Part shown: positions 20,601-28,943 of the stretch, in pieces | How the letters are laid out: every line of letters begins with the position of its first letter | Position numbering within the stretch: position 1 is the stretch's first letter | Assembly (NCBI GenBank): GCA_016932965.1 | Contig: JAFGBW010000048.1 | Span: forward strand, 1-34,033 | Source of the DNA: Candidatus Auribacterota bacterium | Lineage (GTDB): Bacteria > Auribacterota > JAFGBW01 | Reading direction: 5' to 3' | Length of the DNA stretch: 34,033 nucleotides | The notes under the pieces: generated by a model | The model's database searches: none | What the model was told of the DNA's origin: nothing | The model's input: the letters and a program-made list of their open reading frames with translations, nothing else | Made by a program: the position numbers and the translations under genes

Positions 20601-21577
20601 TGATCAGGAAGTTTTTATCAGGAAGCATCATGGTGTTCGTTCTTTTCTGCTATGTTTATCCTTTGTATGCCGTAACGAATTCGGCATTAGCCCCGAATTC
20701 TTCAGTGAATGGAACGTTTCTGCTCAAGAGGGTGACTCTCGATCCCAATGACAGGGGGGCGTTTACTGATATGATGGATCTGATCGAGGCGAATTTTCCT
20801 CCTGAAGAAAGACGGCCTGCTACACGAGCCGGCAGATTAAGAGTAGCCGGATTGATGCAGAGACATGGAGGAAATTGGGATGTATTCATGGCTGAATACA
20901 CGGCTCAAAAGTTATCTGATGGTCTGGTGACAGGACTTTCTTTTGAAGAATTGCTCGAACGGGAAAATTTTTATGCCTATATTTATTATTTTCATGAAAT
21001 TCCCATCGCTGTAGGGATTTTCATTAAAATAAATGATCAATTTGTCTTGGGGGATTATATCACGGTTTCAACTAAAAAAGTTCCAAAGGAGCTGCTTCCT
21101 GAGATCCAGGGTGTGAGCGGAGACTTGTTCGGGCAATTTTTTGATTTTGTTGAATCCCAGCTTGGCAGCGGAATCAGCGTGCTGATTGAATGTGAAAAGC
21201 CGTCCATGAGATCTGACCAGCGCCCCGACCGGGAAGATAAGAGAAAAGTGGCCCGGATTGCCTGGTATACCCGGTCTTTAGGATTCACTTTTATCAAGAA
21301 TCCATCGACTGAAGACATGCTGGAATATCTTCTGCCCAGTGTGAGCGGGACTCCGGCTTCCGTGGCTATTTTCATGCATCCCATGAAGAATAGTCCTTAC
21401 GCCGGCCTCAGGAGGAATGAACCCAGTATATGGGGCGGATGGTTCCAGGGGGAAAAAGCACCGGTCATAGAAGTTGCCCCGGAGACCTGCGGATTGATCA
21501 TCGCAAATTTAAGGGCGCAGTATTTGGCCCCAGACGCAGTTCTACCTACTGATTTCCCCGGGAAGGCTTCAGGGTAA
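20597..21577 (+). CDS. GNAT-like N-acetyltransferase protein with N-terminal hydrophobic/signal-like segment
   Basis: ATG in ATGA overlap with the decarboxylase stop: MMIRKFLSGSIMVFVLFCYVYPLYAVTNSALAPNSS...EANFPPEERR...IPIAVGIFIKINDQFVLGDYITVS...RIAWYTRSLGF. The ORF-track start at 20519 is probably too early. Confidence 0.55.
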   Translation: MMIRKFLSGSIMVFVLFCYVYPLYAVTNSALAPNSSVNGTFLLKRVTLDPNDRGAFTDMMDLIEANFPPEERRPATRAGRLRVAGLMQRHGGNWDVFMAEYTAQKLSDGLVTGLSFEELLERENFYAYIYYFHEIPIAVGIFIKINDQFVLGDYITVSTKKVPKELLPEIQGVSGDLFGQFFDFVESQLGSGISVLIECEKPSMRSDQRPDREDKRKVARIAWYTRSLGFTFIKNPSTEDMLEYLLPSVSGTPASVAIFMHPMKNSPYAGLRRNEPSIWGGWFQGEKAPVIEVAPETCGLIIANLRAQYLAPDAVLPTDFPGKASG

Positions 21578-21612
21578 TCCTCATTTTTTATCAGGAATAC
21601 AGGGGTCTGTGG

Positions 21613-23703
21613 TTAAAATTTCTTTGAAACTCCCACAGAGTATTGCCTGGCTGAAACAAGCTGATCCGCAAGCGGATAATCCGTCAGGCTCGCAGGAGCG
21701 TATATTTCTTCATCCGTAATATTGTAGACGGAGAAATAAATGTTCCATCCCTTGTCCTGAATGTTATCAAATCTGAATGTGGTATCAAAAACAGTGGTCG
21801 AGGATATTTCTTCCCTGGGATCACCCGCCTCACGGGGCATTTCTCCGGTGTAATCCATGTTGATATCCCAGTTGAATATGCCTTTATGCAGATTGAGACC
21901 AAAGGTAAATTGATTTTTTGGAATCCTGGGCAGATCAATATCCAGTTGCTCATCCTCTCCCTTGGTATAGGCATAGCTGCCGTATACATAATTTTTTTCC
22001 GCGAAATTGAATCGCATTTCGAATTCTGTCCCCCAGACATTGGTTTTTCCATAATTGATATAATATCTGGGAAACGTAGGCTGGGTGTAGTCCCTGTCAT
22101 TGGAAAGATCGATCAAATCACGGGTTTTTAAGTTATACACGCTGAGAAAAGTCTGCAGCTTTTCAGCAAAGATATAATTGACAGAAGCTTCTATGGAGGT
22201 GAGTGTTTCCGGGTCCAGGTTTGGATTGCCGATAATAAAAGGATTATTCCGGTCATAAAGCTGGGAAAAACTCGGTGATTTGAAGGCGGTTCCATACATT
22301 AATTTAAAAATGTCGCCTTTGTTGTTGAATGTCCATACGAGTCCGCATCTCGGATTAAACGTGCTGCCGAAATCATTAAATTTATCATATCTTCCGCCGA
22401 GAATCAGATACCAGTTATCTGAGATGGTCCATTCATCCTGAAGGAAAACCCCTGAAATTCTTCTGGTTTCAGGAATGATCCATGGGGCAATTTCAGACCA
22501 GTCAACGGTAACCGGATAACTGATGAAATACAGAGGATGTCCGTTTGCGGAATTTCCGATATCGCTGGTTTTCACCTGTTCAAAGAAAACACCTAAAAGG
22601 ATCTCATTGGTGTCACTGGAACGGATGTCCAGCATGATTTCACCGCGGTATTCCTCGGATTTATAGGTGTAATTCCCGTGAACACCTTCCGGCCAGTATT
22701 CGATATAGCCGTCTCCGTCTATGTCCATGCCCATGGTGTAATGATCAGGCAATACCTGAAAATCATCATCGCTGGAGTAGCGATCGTAAGATAATTTAGT
22801 TTTGACAATCATATTGTCTGTCAGGGAAAAATGATAGTTGCTTTCAATGAAGAAGAATTTCAAGGTGGAATTTTCCCCGTCTTCTGTCAACGCTCCCATT
22901 TGAGGGACGGGAAAGTCGAATTCCGTATCCGTGTAACTGGCATCCAAGTTCCAGTCTTTATACCGGTAATTGAGATCCAACAGCATTTTGGTTGCCCCGT
23001 TTTTCATTTCATTGGGGGCATAGGACAGCCCTGTTCCGTATAGGATATCTTGTTCCAGGGTGTTTTCAGGGCCGTCTGTTTTGGAATAATTGGCATTGAT
23101 TCCTAAATCCCAGTTTGTGGCTCCTTTTCCATATTGGATATTGGCCCGCATGGCATTGAAAGATTCTATTTTTACATCCGCAGACCCGCCATCTAAATCC
23201 GAAGGCTTTTTGGTAATGATGTTGATGATCCCGGCAAAAGCATTGGTTCCGTATAAGCAGGAACCGGGTCCCCGAATGATTTCTACCTGTTGGATATTTT
23301 CCAGACCAATATCATAAAATTCAGATCCTCCGAAAACAGGTTCCATGAGCGTGTGTCCGTTGACCATGAATTTGAATTTGTCGTTGACCACACCAGGAGC
23401 AATGCCGCGCAAGGTGACGATATTCACTCCATAGGTATTTTTGTATACTTCGATTCCCGGTACTTTGTTCAACAATTCGGAAAGGGTTCTCAATCCTTTC
23501 GACTTTATTTCCATTTCAGTGATTACGGTGATCGTTGAAGGGGCATTGAACGGGTCTTTTTCAGTCATGGTGGAGGTGATGACTTTAGGGATTTCCATGA
23601 ATAATAAAGCTTCCAGTCCTTCTTCTTCCTGGGCAGAGGCAAATCCTCCTGCCAAGAGAAGATAAATGGCAAGCAAATCTGTAAACAGATTTCTTTTTTT
23701 CAC
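21613..23703 (-). CDS. TonB-dependent outer-membrane receptor
   Basis: 696 aa: signal peptide MKKRNLFTDLLAIYLLLAGGFASAQ; plug PSTITVITEMEIKSKGLRTLSELLNKVPGIEVYKN...VEIIRGPGSCLYGTNAFAGIINIITKKP; C-terminal ...VSARQYSVGVSKKF. Confidence 0.95.
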   Translation of the reverse strand: MKKRNLFTDLLAIYLLLAGGFASAQEEEGLEALLFMEIPKVITSTMTEKDPFNAPSTITVITEMEIKSKGLRTLSELLNKVPGIEVYKNTYGVNIVTLRGIAPGVVNDKFKFMVNGHTLMEPVFGGSEFYDIGLENIQQVEIIRGPGSCLYGTNAFAGIINIITKKPSDLDGGSADVKIESFNAMRANIQYGKGATNWDLGINANYSKTDGPENTLEQDILYGTGLSYAPNEMKNGATKMLLDLNYRYKDWNLDASYTDTEFDFPVPQMGALTEDGENSTLKFFFIESNYHFSLTDNMIVKTKLSYDRYSSDDDFQVLPDHYTMGMDIDGDGYIEYWPEGVHGNYTYKSEEYRGEIMLDIRSSDTNEILLGVFFEQVKTSDIGNSANGHPLYFISYPVTVDWSEIAPWIIPETRRISGVFLQDEWTISDNWYLILGGRYDKFNDFGSTFNPRCGLVWTFNNKGDIFKLMYGTAFKSPSFSQLYDRNNPFIIGNPNLDPETLTSIEASVNYIFAEKLQTFLSVYNLKTRDLIDLSNDRDYTQPTFPRYYINYGKTNVWGTEFEMRFNFAEKNYVYGSYAYTKGEDEQLDIDLPRIPKNQFTFGLNLHKGIFNWDINMDYTGEMPREAGDPREEISSTTVFDTTFRFDNIQDKGWNIYFSVYNITDEEIYAPASLTDYPLADQLVSARQYSVGVSKKF

Positions 23704-23808
23704 GACAGACCTCCTTTTAATGTGATCATGAACAGGTTTTTACCTTATGATCTGGATTTTTTAAATTTTGTGAAACAGAATAAACAAAGATGATTTTTAA
23801 AACAAGGT

Positions 23809-23888
23809 TTATTTAAACCGGATTCGGGGATCAATAATGCTGTAACTGATATCGGAGAGGAGATTTCCCATGAGGAGAAGAGCCGTAT
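23809..23888 (-). pseudogene. Orphan 3' end of OppB/DppB-type ABC permease gene (duplicate of 33533-33612)
   Basis: Reverse strand reads ...HTALLLMGNLLSDISYSIIDPRIRFK*, matching the end of the permease at 33533-34033 (NTALLLVGNLLSDISYSIIDPRIRFK*). Confidence 0.85.
23811..23888. repeat. Left copy of 78-bp direct repeat flanking the AT-rich block
   Basis: Aligned to 33535-33612 with two mismatches (23818 C/A, 23871 T/C). Confidence 0.95.
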
Positions 23889-23932
23889 GAATCAAGAGTT
23901 TCACGATCGGTTTTCTGAGTTTACTCGACCGA

Positions 23933-23973
23933 GGGACAAATACTATACTATTATCTATTCTTGAGAATGTCCC
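23933..23973. repeat. REP-like inverted motif GGGACAAATACTAT...GAATGTCCC
   Basis: GGGACA (23933-23938) and TGTCCC (23968-23973) inverted; GGGACAAAT-N-CTAT is shared with the palindrome at 33499-33544. Confidence 0.5.
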
Positions 23974-24137
23974 CTATTCCCTATTCCATCGGAAGTGATC
24001 TTTTTCTGAAAGGAATATTTAGCTGTTTGTATCCGTGAATCGTATTTGATAGAAAAATCGTGATTAATTTTGAAGGAATTGTGGTGAGAGCTTTTAAAAT
24101 TGAAAACTCTCCTTTTTTTTTCAATAATTCAACTTTC

Positions 24138-24415
24138 ATGAATAAGACATTACTACTAAAACTGTTGATTGGTGATTTTACATTAAAACGATTATTTAAA
24201 TCTGTTTTTTTACATATTTTTTCTTTTTTATTTTCGGGGGTGTTCTTTTCTGATCACCTGATTTTTCGTCCTATACCTCGCTATTATACGATGAGATTCA
24301 GCATTTTATTATCCTGAATACCAATGACGGCAATAAGTTATATGGAATTCATTTTAAAAAAAAGCAAATATACAATCCTGTATTTCCACACAAAAAATTT
24401 GAGGTAGCATCATGA
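24138..24415 (+). pseudogene. Frameshifted N-terminal remnant of an alpha/beta-hydrolase-like gene
   Basis: Frame 1 MNKTLLLKLLIGDFTLKRLFKSVFLHIFSFLFSGVFFSDHLIFRPIPRYY, then a shift near 24287 to YDEIQHFIILNTNDGNKLYGIHFKKKQIYNPVF...EVAS*. Resembles the TM anchor plus 'LIFxPxPxxY...DG.xLxGxxF' start of membrane-anchored alpha/beta hydrolases. Confidence 0.45.
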
Positions 24416-25389
24416 TGACATTTATTAAAGCATATATAAAATCAATGCGTTTATACTACGCTTTTATTACGGGAATTGCCGGCTGGCTCGGGCTTTCATT
24501 CTATGAACATATTGCAACTGATTTCAGAACTGTAGAAATAATGCCTGCTGATGAAAAAAAAGGAGTTATATTAATATTATTATTTTTAAGCTGGGGGATA
24601 AATCAGATCTTCAATGATCTGTTAGGTTTGAAAGAAGACCGTATTAATGCTCCAGAAAGACCAATGGTAACAGGAGAACTCAACCCTTTTGCTGCTTCTA
24701 TTGTGTCATTTATTCTAATTATAATAACCGGCTTCATAACCTATTTTTATCTTGAACCAATTGCTATTTTGCCTTTTCTGGGGGGCATCATATTAAACAT
24801 GATTTATGAATTTGCAAAGGGATATGGAATATTAGGAAATGTAATTTTTGGATTAATGATTGCCATGTGTTCAATTTTCGGCTTTCTGGCAGCAGGTCCG
24901 ACACAAGCACCATATCTTACACAAAGCCGTTTATCAGTATTGAGCTTGATATGGTTAATGAACGGACTGATGACATTTTATACATATTTTAAAGACTATG
25001 AGGGTGATAAAGCAGTTAACAAGAGAACAATTGTCGTAAAATATGGAATCGAAAAATCAAGAATTATTGCCATAATGTCTTCTTTTCTGCCGTCAATTTT
25101 ATTTATTATAATATATTTACTTAATCTCATTGATGCACCGCTTAATAAGATATTCATCATTTTGGCTTTACTAACCTTTTTCCTGCAGGTATGGACCGGT
25201 GTGCTTTATTACAAAAATCCTGTCGGTAAAATGACATATTATTCGTTGGCAACAAATTTCAGGGCATGTACCTGCGGTCAGGCTGCATTTATTGCACTTT
25301 TTAATACTGAGCTTGCCATGCTCTTATTTCTATTTTCATATATTTTCGTCGGATTTTTATTTGATCTGCATACCAACCAGAAAGCCTGA
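24412..25389 (+). CDS. UbiA-superfamily transferase-like membrane protein
   Basis: 325 aa, multi-TM; first motif NDLLGLKEDRINAPERPMVTGEL, second motif YFKDYEGDKAVNKRTIVVKYG. Confidence 0.85.
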   Translation: MMTFIKAYIKSMRLYYAFITGIAGWLGLSFYEHIATDFRTVEIMPADEKKGVILILLFLSWGINQIFNDLLGLKEDRINAPERPMVTGELNPFAASIVSFILIIITGFITYFYLEPIAILPFLGGIILNMIYEFAKGYGILGNVIFGLMIAMCSIFGFLAAGPTQAPYLTQSRLSVLSLIWLMNGLMTFYTYFKDYEGDKAVNKRTIVVKYGIEKSRIIAIMSSFLPSILFIIIYLLNLIDAPLNKIFIILALLTFFLQVWTGVLYYKNPVGKMTYYSLATNFRACTCGQAAFIALFNTELAMLLFLFSYIFVGFLFDLHTNQKA

Positions 25390-25391
25390 AC

Positions 25392-26600
25392 ATGAAGGTC
25401 TTTGAACGGGCAGAAATCGGTAGCATTGAACTGAATAACAGAATAATCCGTTCATCCACTTTTGAAGGCATGGCGGATAATAACGGCTTTCCGACAGAAG
25501 AATATTTCACCCTCTATGAAAAATTATCAAAAAATAATATCGGGGGTATTATTACCGGATGCACATATATCTCAAAAGACGGAAAAATGGTCCAGCCCGG
25601 ACAGGCAGGGATTGACGATGATGAAAAAACTGCATCTTTCAAAAAAGTTACAGCAATTGTACATAAAAATAATTCAAAAATTTTTATGCAGATTTCTCAT
25701 GCAGGCAGACAGACGATATCTGACCTGATTAAAACCGAATGTATCTATGGATTCTCGGATAAAAAATCATTCTACTTCAATCAAAAGCCTATAGTATTAT
25801 CAAACAGTCAAATCCGTGATTTGATAGAAAAATTCGGGGATGCTGCAAAACGCGCACAATCAGCGGACTTTGATGGAATCCAGTTACATGCGGCCCACGG
25901 ATATTTAATACATCAGTCTATTTTATCATCAGTTAACAGCCGTGCTGATGAATTCGGCATAGATAAAAAAACTAAAATCGGCACAAAATTTCTTGATCTG
26001 ATTATTGAAAACATACGAAATAAATGCGGACCTGACTATCCCATACTTGTAAAAATAAGTGGGAGTGATGATTATATTCGCAAGTTTTCAGAATTACAAT
26101 TTATTGAATTGATCAGATTTCTCAATTCAAAACAAATTTCAGCGATAGAAATAAGTTACGGAACAATGGATTATGCATTAAATATTTTCAGAGGTAAAAG
26201 TATACCCTATGATTTCATATTAAAACACAATATAAAATATAAAACGAATAAATCATTGATTAAAAATATTTATAACTATCTGCTGTTCGCCATGTTGAAA
26301 CTTAAAACAATTCCTTTCGCGCTCGGATATAATATAAATTTTTCTATTTTGGCAAAAAAATATACTTCTATTCCTGTTATCTCAGTAGGCGGGTTTTTAA
26401 ATGGCAATGATATTTCAGATGCCATAGAGAATCATAAGGCAGATTTTGTAAGTTTATCCCGCGCTTTGATTGCTGAACCTGCATTTGTCAGCAGACTGAT
26501 TAATAAAGCTGACGATAAATCAATTTGTGCGAGCTGCAACAGATGTGCAATTATGTGTGACTCAAACCTGTCAACCAGATGCTTTGCCTTGAAAAGATAG
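25392..26600 (+). CDS. OYE-like NADH:flavin oxidoreductase with C-terminal cysteine cluster
   Basis: 402 aa TIM barrel: IMQISHAGRQT, FDGIQLHAAHGYLIHQSILSSVNSRADEFG, IPVISVGGF, FVSLSRALIAEPAFVSRL, CASCNRCAIMCDSNLSTRC. Confidence 0.88.
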   Translation: MKVFERAEIGSIELNNRIIRSSTFEGMADNNGFPTEEYFTLYEKLSKNNIGGIITGCTYISKDGKMVQPGQAGIDDDEKTASFKKVTAIVHKNNSKIFMQISHAGRQTISDLIKTECIYGFSDKKSFYFNQKPIVLSNSQIRDLIEKFGDAAKRAQSADFDGIQLHAAHGYLIHQSILSSVNSRADEFGIDKKTKIGTKFLDLIIENIRNKCGPDYPILVKISGSDDYIRKFSELQFIELIRFLNSKQISAIEISYGTMDYALNIFRGKSIPYDFILKHNIKYKTNKSLIKNIYNYLLFAMLKLKTIPFALGYNINFSILAKKYTSIPVISVGGFLNGNDISDAIENHKADFVSLSRALIAEPAFVSRLINKADDKSICASCNRCAIMCDSNLSTRCFALKR

Positions 26601-26857
26601 AAAAAACGGAGAATATTTTGAATATAGAAGAAAAAATAATATCAATAATACAGGAAAATCTTGAGGAAAAACATCCGGTCACTTTAGAATCTGACCTCCG
26701 CAACGATCTTACAATAGACTCATTCGGCACAATCATGATTTTGAATTCATTGGAAGATGAGTTCGGTATAACAATTGATGAACATGATTTTAAAGACATT
26801 GTAAAAGTCAATGATGTAATAAATCATATTAAAAGTAAAATAAATGAAAGCCAGTGA
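26579..26857 (+). CDS. Acyl carrier protein
   Basis: NIEEKIISIIQENLEEKHPVTLESDLRNDLTIDSFGTIMILNSLEDEFGITIDEHDFKDIVKVNDVINHIKSKI; phosphopantetheine site DSF. Start could instead be TTG near 26618. Confidence 0.85.
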   Translation: MLCLEKIEKTENILNIEEKIISIIQENLEEKHPVTLESDLRNDLTIDSFGTIMILNSLEDEFGITIDEHDFKDIVKVNDVINHIKSKINESQ

Positions 26858-28022
26858 ATTTTACAATTCTTTAAAAATTGATAAAAGCATTGCCGAAAAA
26901 CTGAATTTCAACCCATATTATATCAATCTTAATTCCGGAATCTCTGGAATTGTAAGAATAGGGCAGGAATATTACTATGACCTGGCATCAAATAATTATC
27001 TGGGATTATCATCAGATAAACGAATTATTGAAGTAATGCAGGAATCGCTCTTTAAATACGGCACATCCATGTGCGGTACACCTATTGCCACCGGATATCT
27101 GGACAAACTTAATGAGCTTGAAAAAAGACTGGCCTCATTTATAGGCCTTCAGGATGCCATCATATTCCCTTCCTGTTACCAGGCAAATACAGGTGTATTT
27201 TCAAGCATGGCCTCAAAAGATGATCTGATCTTGGTTGACCATTACGCGCATTCTTCACTTCTTCAGGGAATCAGATCGGCGGGCTGTAAAATAAAGCCAT
27301 TTCTACACAACAATATGAACCATCTGATAAAGAATCTGGAAAAATCCAGTCATTTCAGAAAAAAATTTATTGTAACAGAATCTGTATTTTCAACTGAAGG
27401 AACAATTGCCCCGATGGATGAAATTTCAAATATTTGCAAACATTACGATGCAATTCCAGTACTTGATGATTCCCATGGTATTGGCGTTATCGGTAAAACC
27501 GGAAGAGGGATTCTTGAAAAACAGAACATACTTAATTTTGAAGGTATTTATACCGCATCATTGGGAAAAGCCCTTGCAAATATCGGCGGTGTTATAGCCG
27601 GGAACAGCAATTTAATAGACAATTTAAGATATTCATGCGGAAATTTTATATACTCAACAGCAATACCCCCGGTTATGATATGCGGTCTTTTAAAAACCAT
27701 TGAAATACTTGAAAATGAATTCACATTTTTAAATTTGAGGTTATTAAACAACAAACAAAAGATAATAAATACGCTTACGAGCAGAGGTTTTAAATTGCAT
27801 AACGGGGAAGCTCCGATTATTTCGATAAAATGCGGATCTGCAGAAAACACAATATATTCAGCCAGACAATTCTTTGAAAATAGAATGCTTACCACACCGT
27901 TTATTCCTCCTTCTATTCCTCAGAATCAGGGTGTATTAAGATTAATCCCCGGAGCAGGACTCAAGGAGAATGATATTACTGAAATAGTTAAAGCTATAAA
28001 TAAAATACAGGCCCTTAAATGA
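26844..28022 (+). CDS. Alpha-oxoamine synthase (AONS/KBL/serine-palmitoyltransferase family)
   Basis: 392 aa: LASNNYLGLSSDKR, YGTSMCGTPIATGYLDKLNELEKRLASFIG, VDHYAHSSLLQGIRSAG, LDDSHGIGVIGKTGRG, PLP-lysine region TASLGKALANIGG. Confidence 0.93.
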   Translation: MKASEFYNSLKIDKSIAEKLNFNPYYINLNSGISGIVRIGQEYYYDLASNNYLGLSSDKRIIEVMQESLFKYGTSMCGTPIATGYLDKLNELEKRLASFIGLQDAIIFPSCYQANTGVFSSMASKDDLILVDHYAHSSLLQGIRSAGCKIKPFLHNNMNHLIKNLEKSSHFRKKFIVTESVFSTEGTIAPMDEISNICKHYDAIPVLDDSHGIGVIGKTGRGILEKQNILNFEGIYTASLGKALANIGGVIAGNSNLIDNLRYSCGNFIYSTAIPPVMICGLLKTIEILENEFTFLNLRLLNNKQKIINTLTSRGFKLHNGEAPIISIKCGSAENTIYSARQFFENRMLTTPFIPPSIPQNQGVLRLIPGAGLKENDITEIVKAINKIQALK

Positions 28023-28939
28023 AGTGCTTTTTAATTCTAAATCCTGGCTCAAAAAACGGTAAAAGCAGGAATAGTATTAACCGCATTATAAATGATCTTA
28101 AAAACACCAATTTAAGTTTTGATTATAAAATGACACAAACTTTGAAAGATGCATGTTTATTTTCAAAAGAAGCGAATTATTCAGATAAGTACGATGCTGT
28201 AATTGCAGTCGGGGGAGACGGGACAATAAATCAGACCTTGAACGGGTTTTATGATGATAAAGGCAGAAGAATTTCAAAAACAAAAATGGGGGTGATATAT
28301 ACAGGAACAAGCCCGGATTTCTGCAGAAATTATAACATCCCTGTTGATCCTGAAAAATCAATACGCACATTACTTAATCAGAAATCCAGATTCATTTCAA
28401 TCGGCCGGATTGAATGCAGTTCATCAGAAAGCATGTATTTTTCCTGCGCTGTTAATATTGGAATCGGCCCGGAATTAGCCAGAAGTGCTAACAGCGGAAT
28501 TCGGGCGAAACTGGGCGATTTTTTCGGGACATTTTATTCACTTCTGAAAATTCTTTATTCGTTTAAACCCGGCGAATATGAAATGACTATTGATAATAAT
28601 AAACAGAAACTCTCAGGAATTTATAATATTTCTATAGGCAAGGGATATAATATCGCTTCAGGAATAAAAGTATCAAATTCATTAACAGATACCTCAGATA
28701 ATCTTTATATTTTAAAAATTCAGAACCTTAATATTTTCAACATCCCCAATGTGTTATATACCGTTTATTCAGGGGGGGTAATTACCAACAATAAATATTT
28801 AGAGTTATCATACGGGAAAGAAATAACTGTATCAAATTTACGTACTGAATCTGAAATCGAATTTGATGGTGATCCTCATGGATTCCTTCCATGTAAAATA
28901 AAAACAGCAGAAGACAAACTGGAACTTATAACAGATTAG
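28019..28939 (+). CDS. Diacylglycerol-kinase-family lipid kinase
   Basis: 306 aa: FLILNPGSKNGKS, DAVIAVGGDGTINQTLNGF, MGVIYTGTSPDFCRN, EIEFDGDPHGFLPCKI. Confidence 0.9.
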   Translation: MKCFLILNPGSKNGKSRNSINRIINDLKNTNLSFDYKMTQTLKDACLFSKEANYSDKYDAVIAVGGDGTINQTLNGFYDDKGRRISKTKMGVIYTGTSPDFCRNYNIPVDPEKSIRTLLNQKSRFISIGRIECSSSESMYFSCAVNIGIGPELARSANSGIRAKLGDFFGTFYSLLKILYSFKPGEYEMTIDNNKQKLSGIYNISIGKGYNIASGIKVSNSLTDTSDNLYILKIQNLNIFNIPNVLYTVYSGGVITNNKYLELSYGKEITVSNLRTESEIEFDGDPHGFLPCKIKTAEDKLELITD

Positions 28940-28943
28940 TTCA

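Noticed and set aside
24060-24317. 85-aa ORF as an intact small gene
   Set aside because: Its end reads as the first part of a frameshifted hydrolase-like sequence, so a pseudogene is the better explanation.
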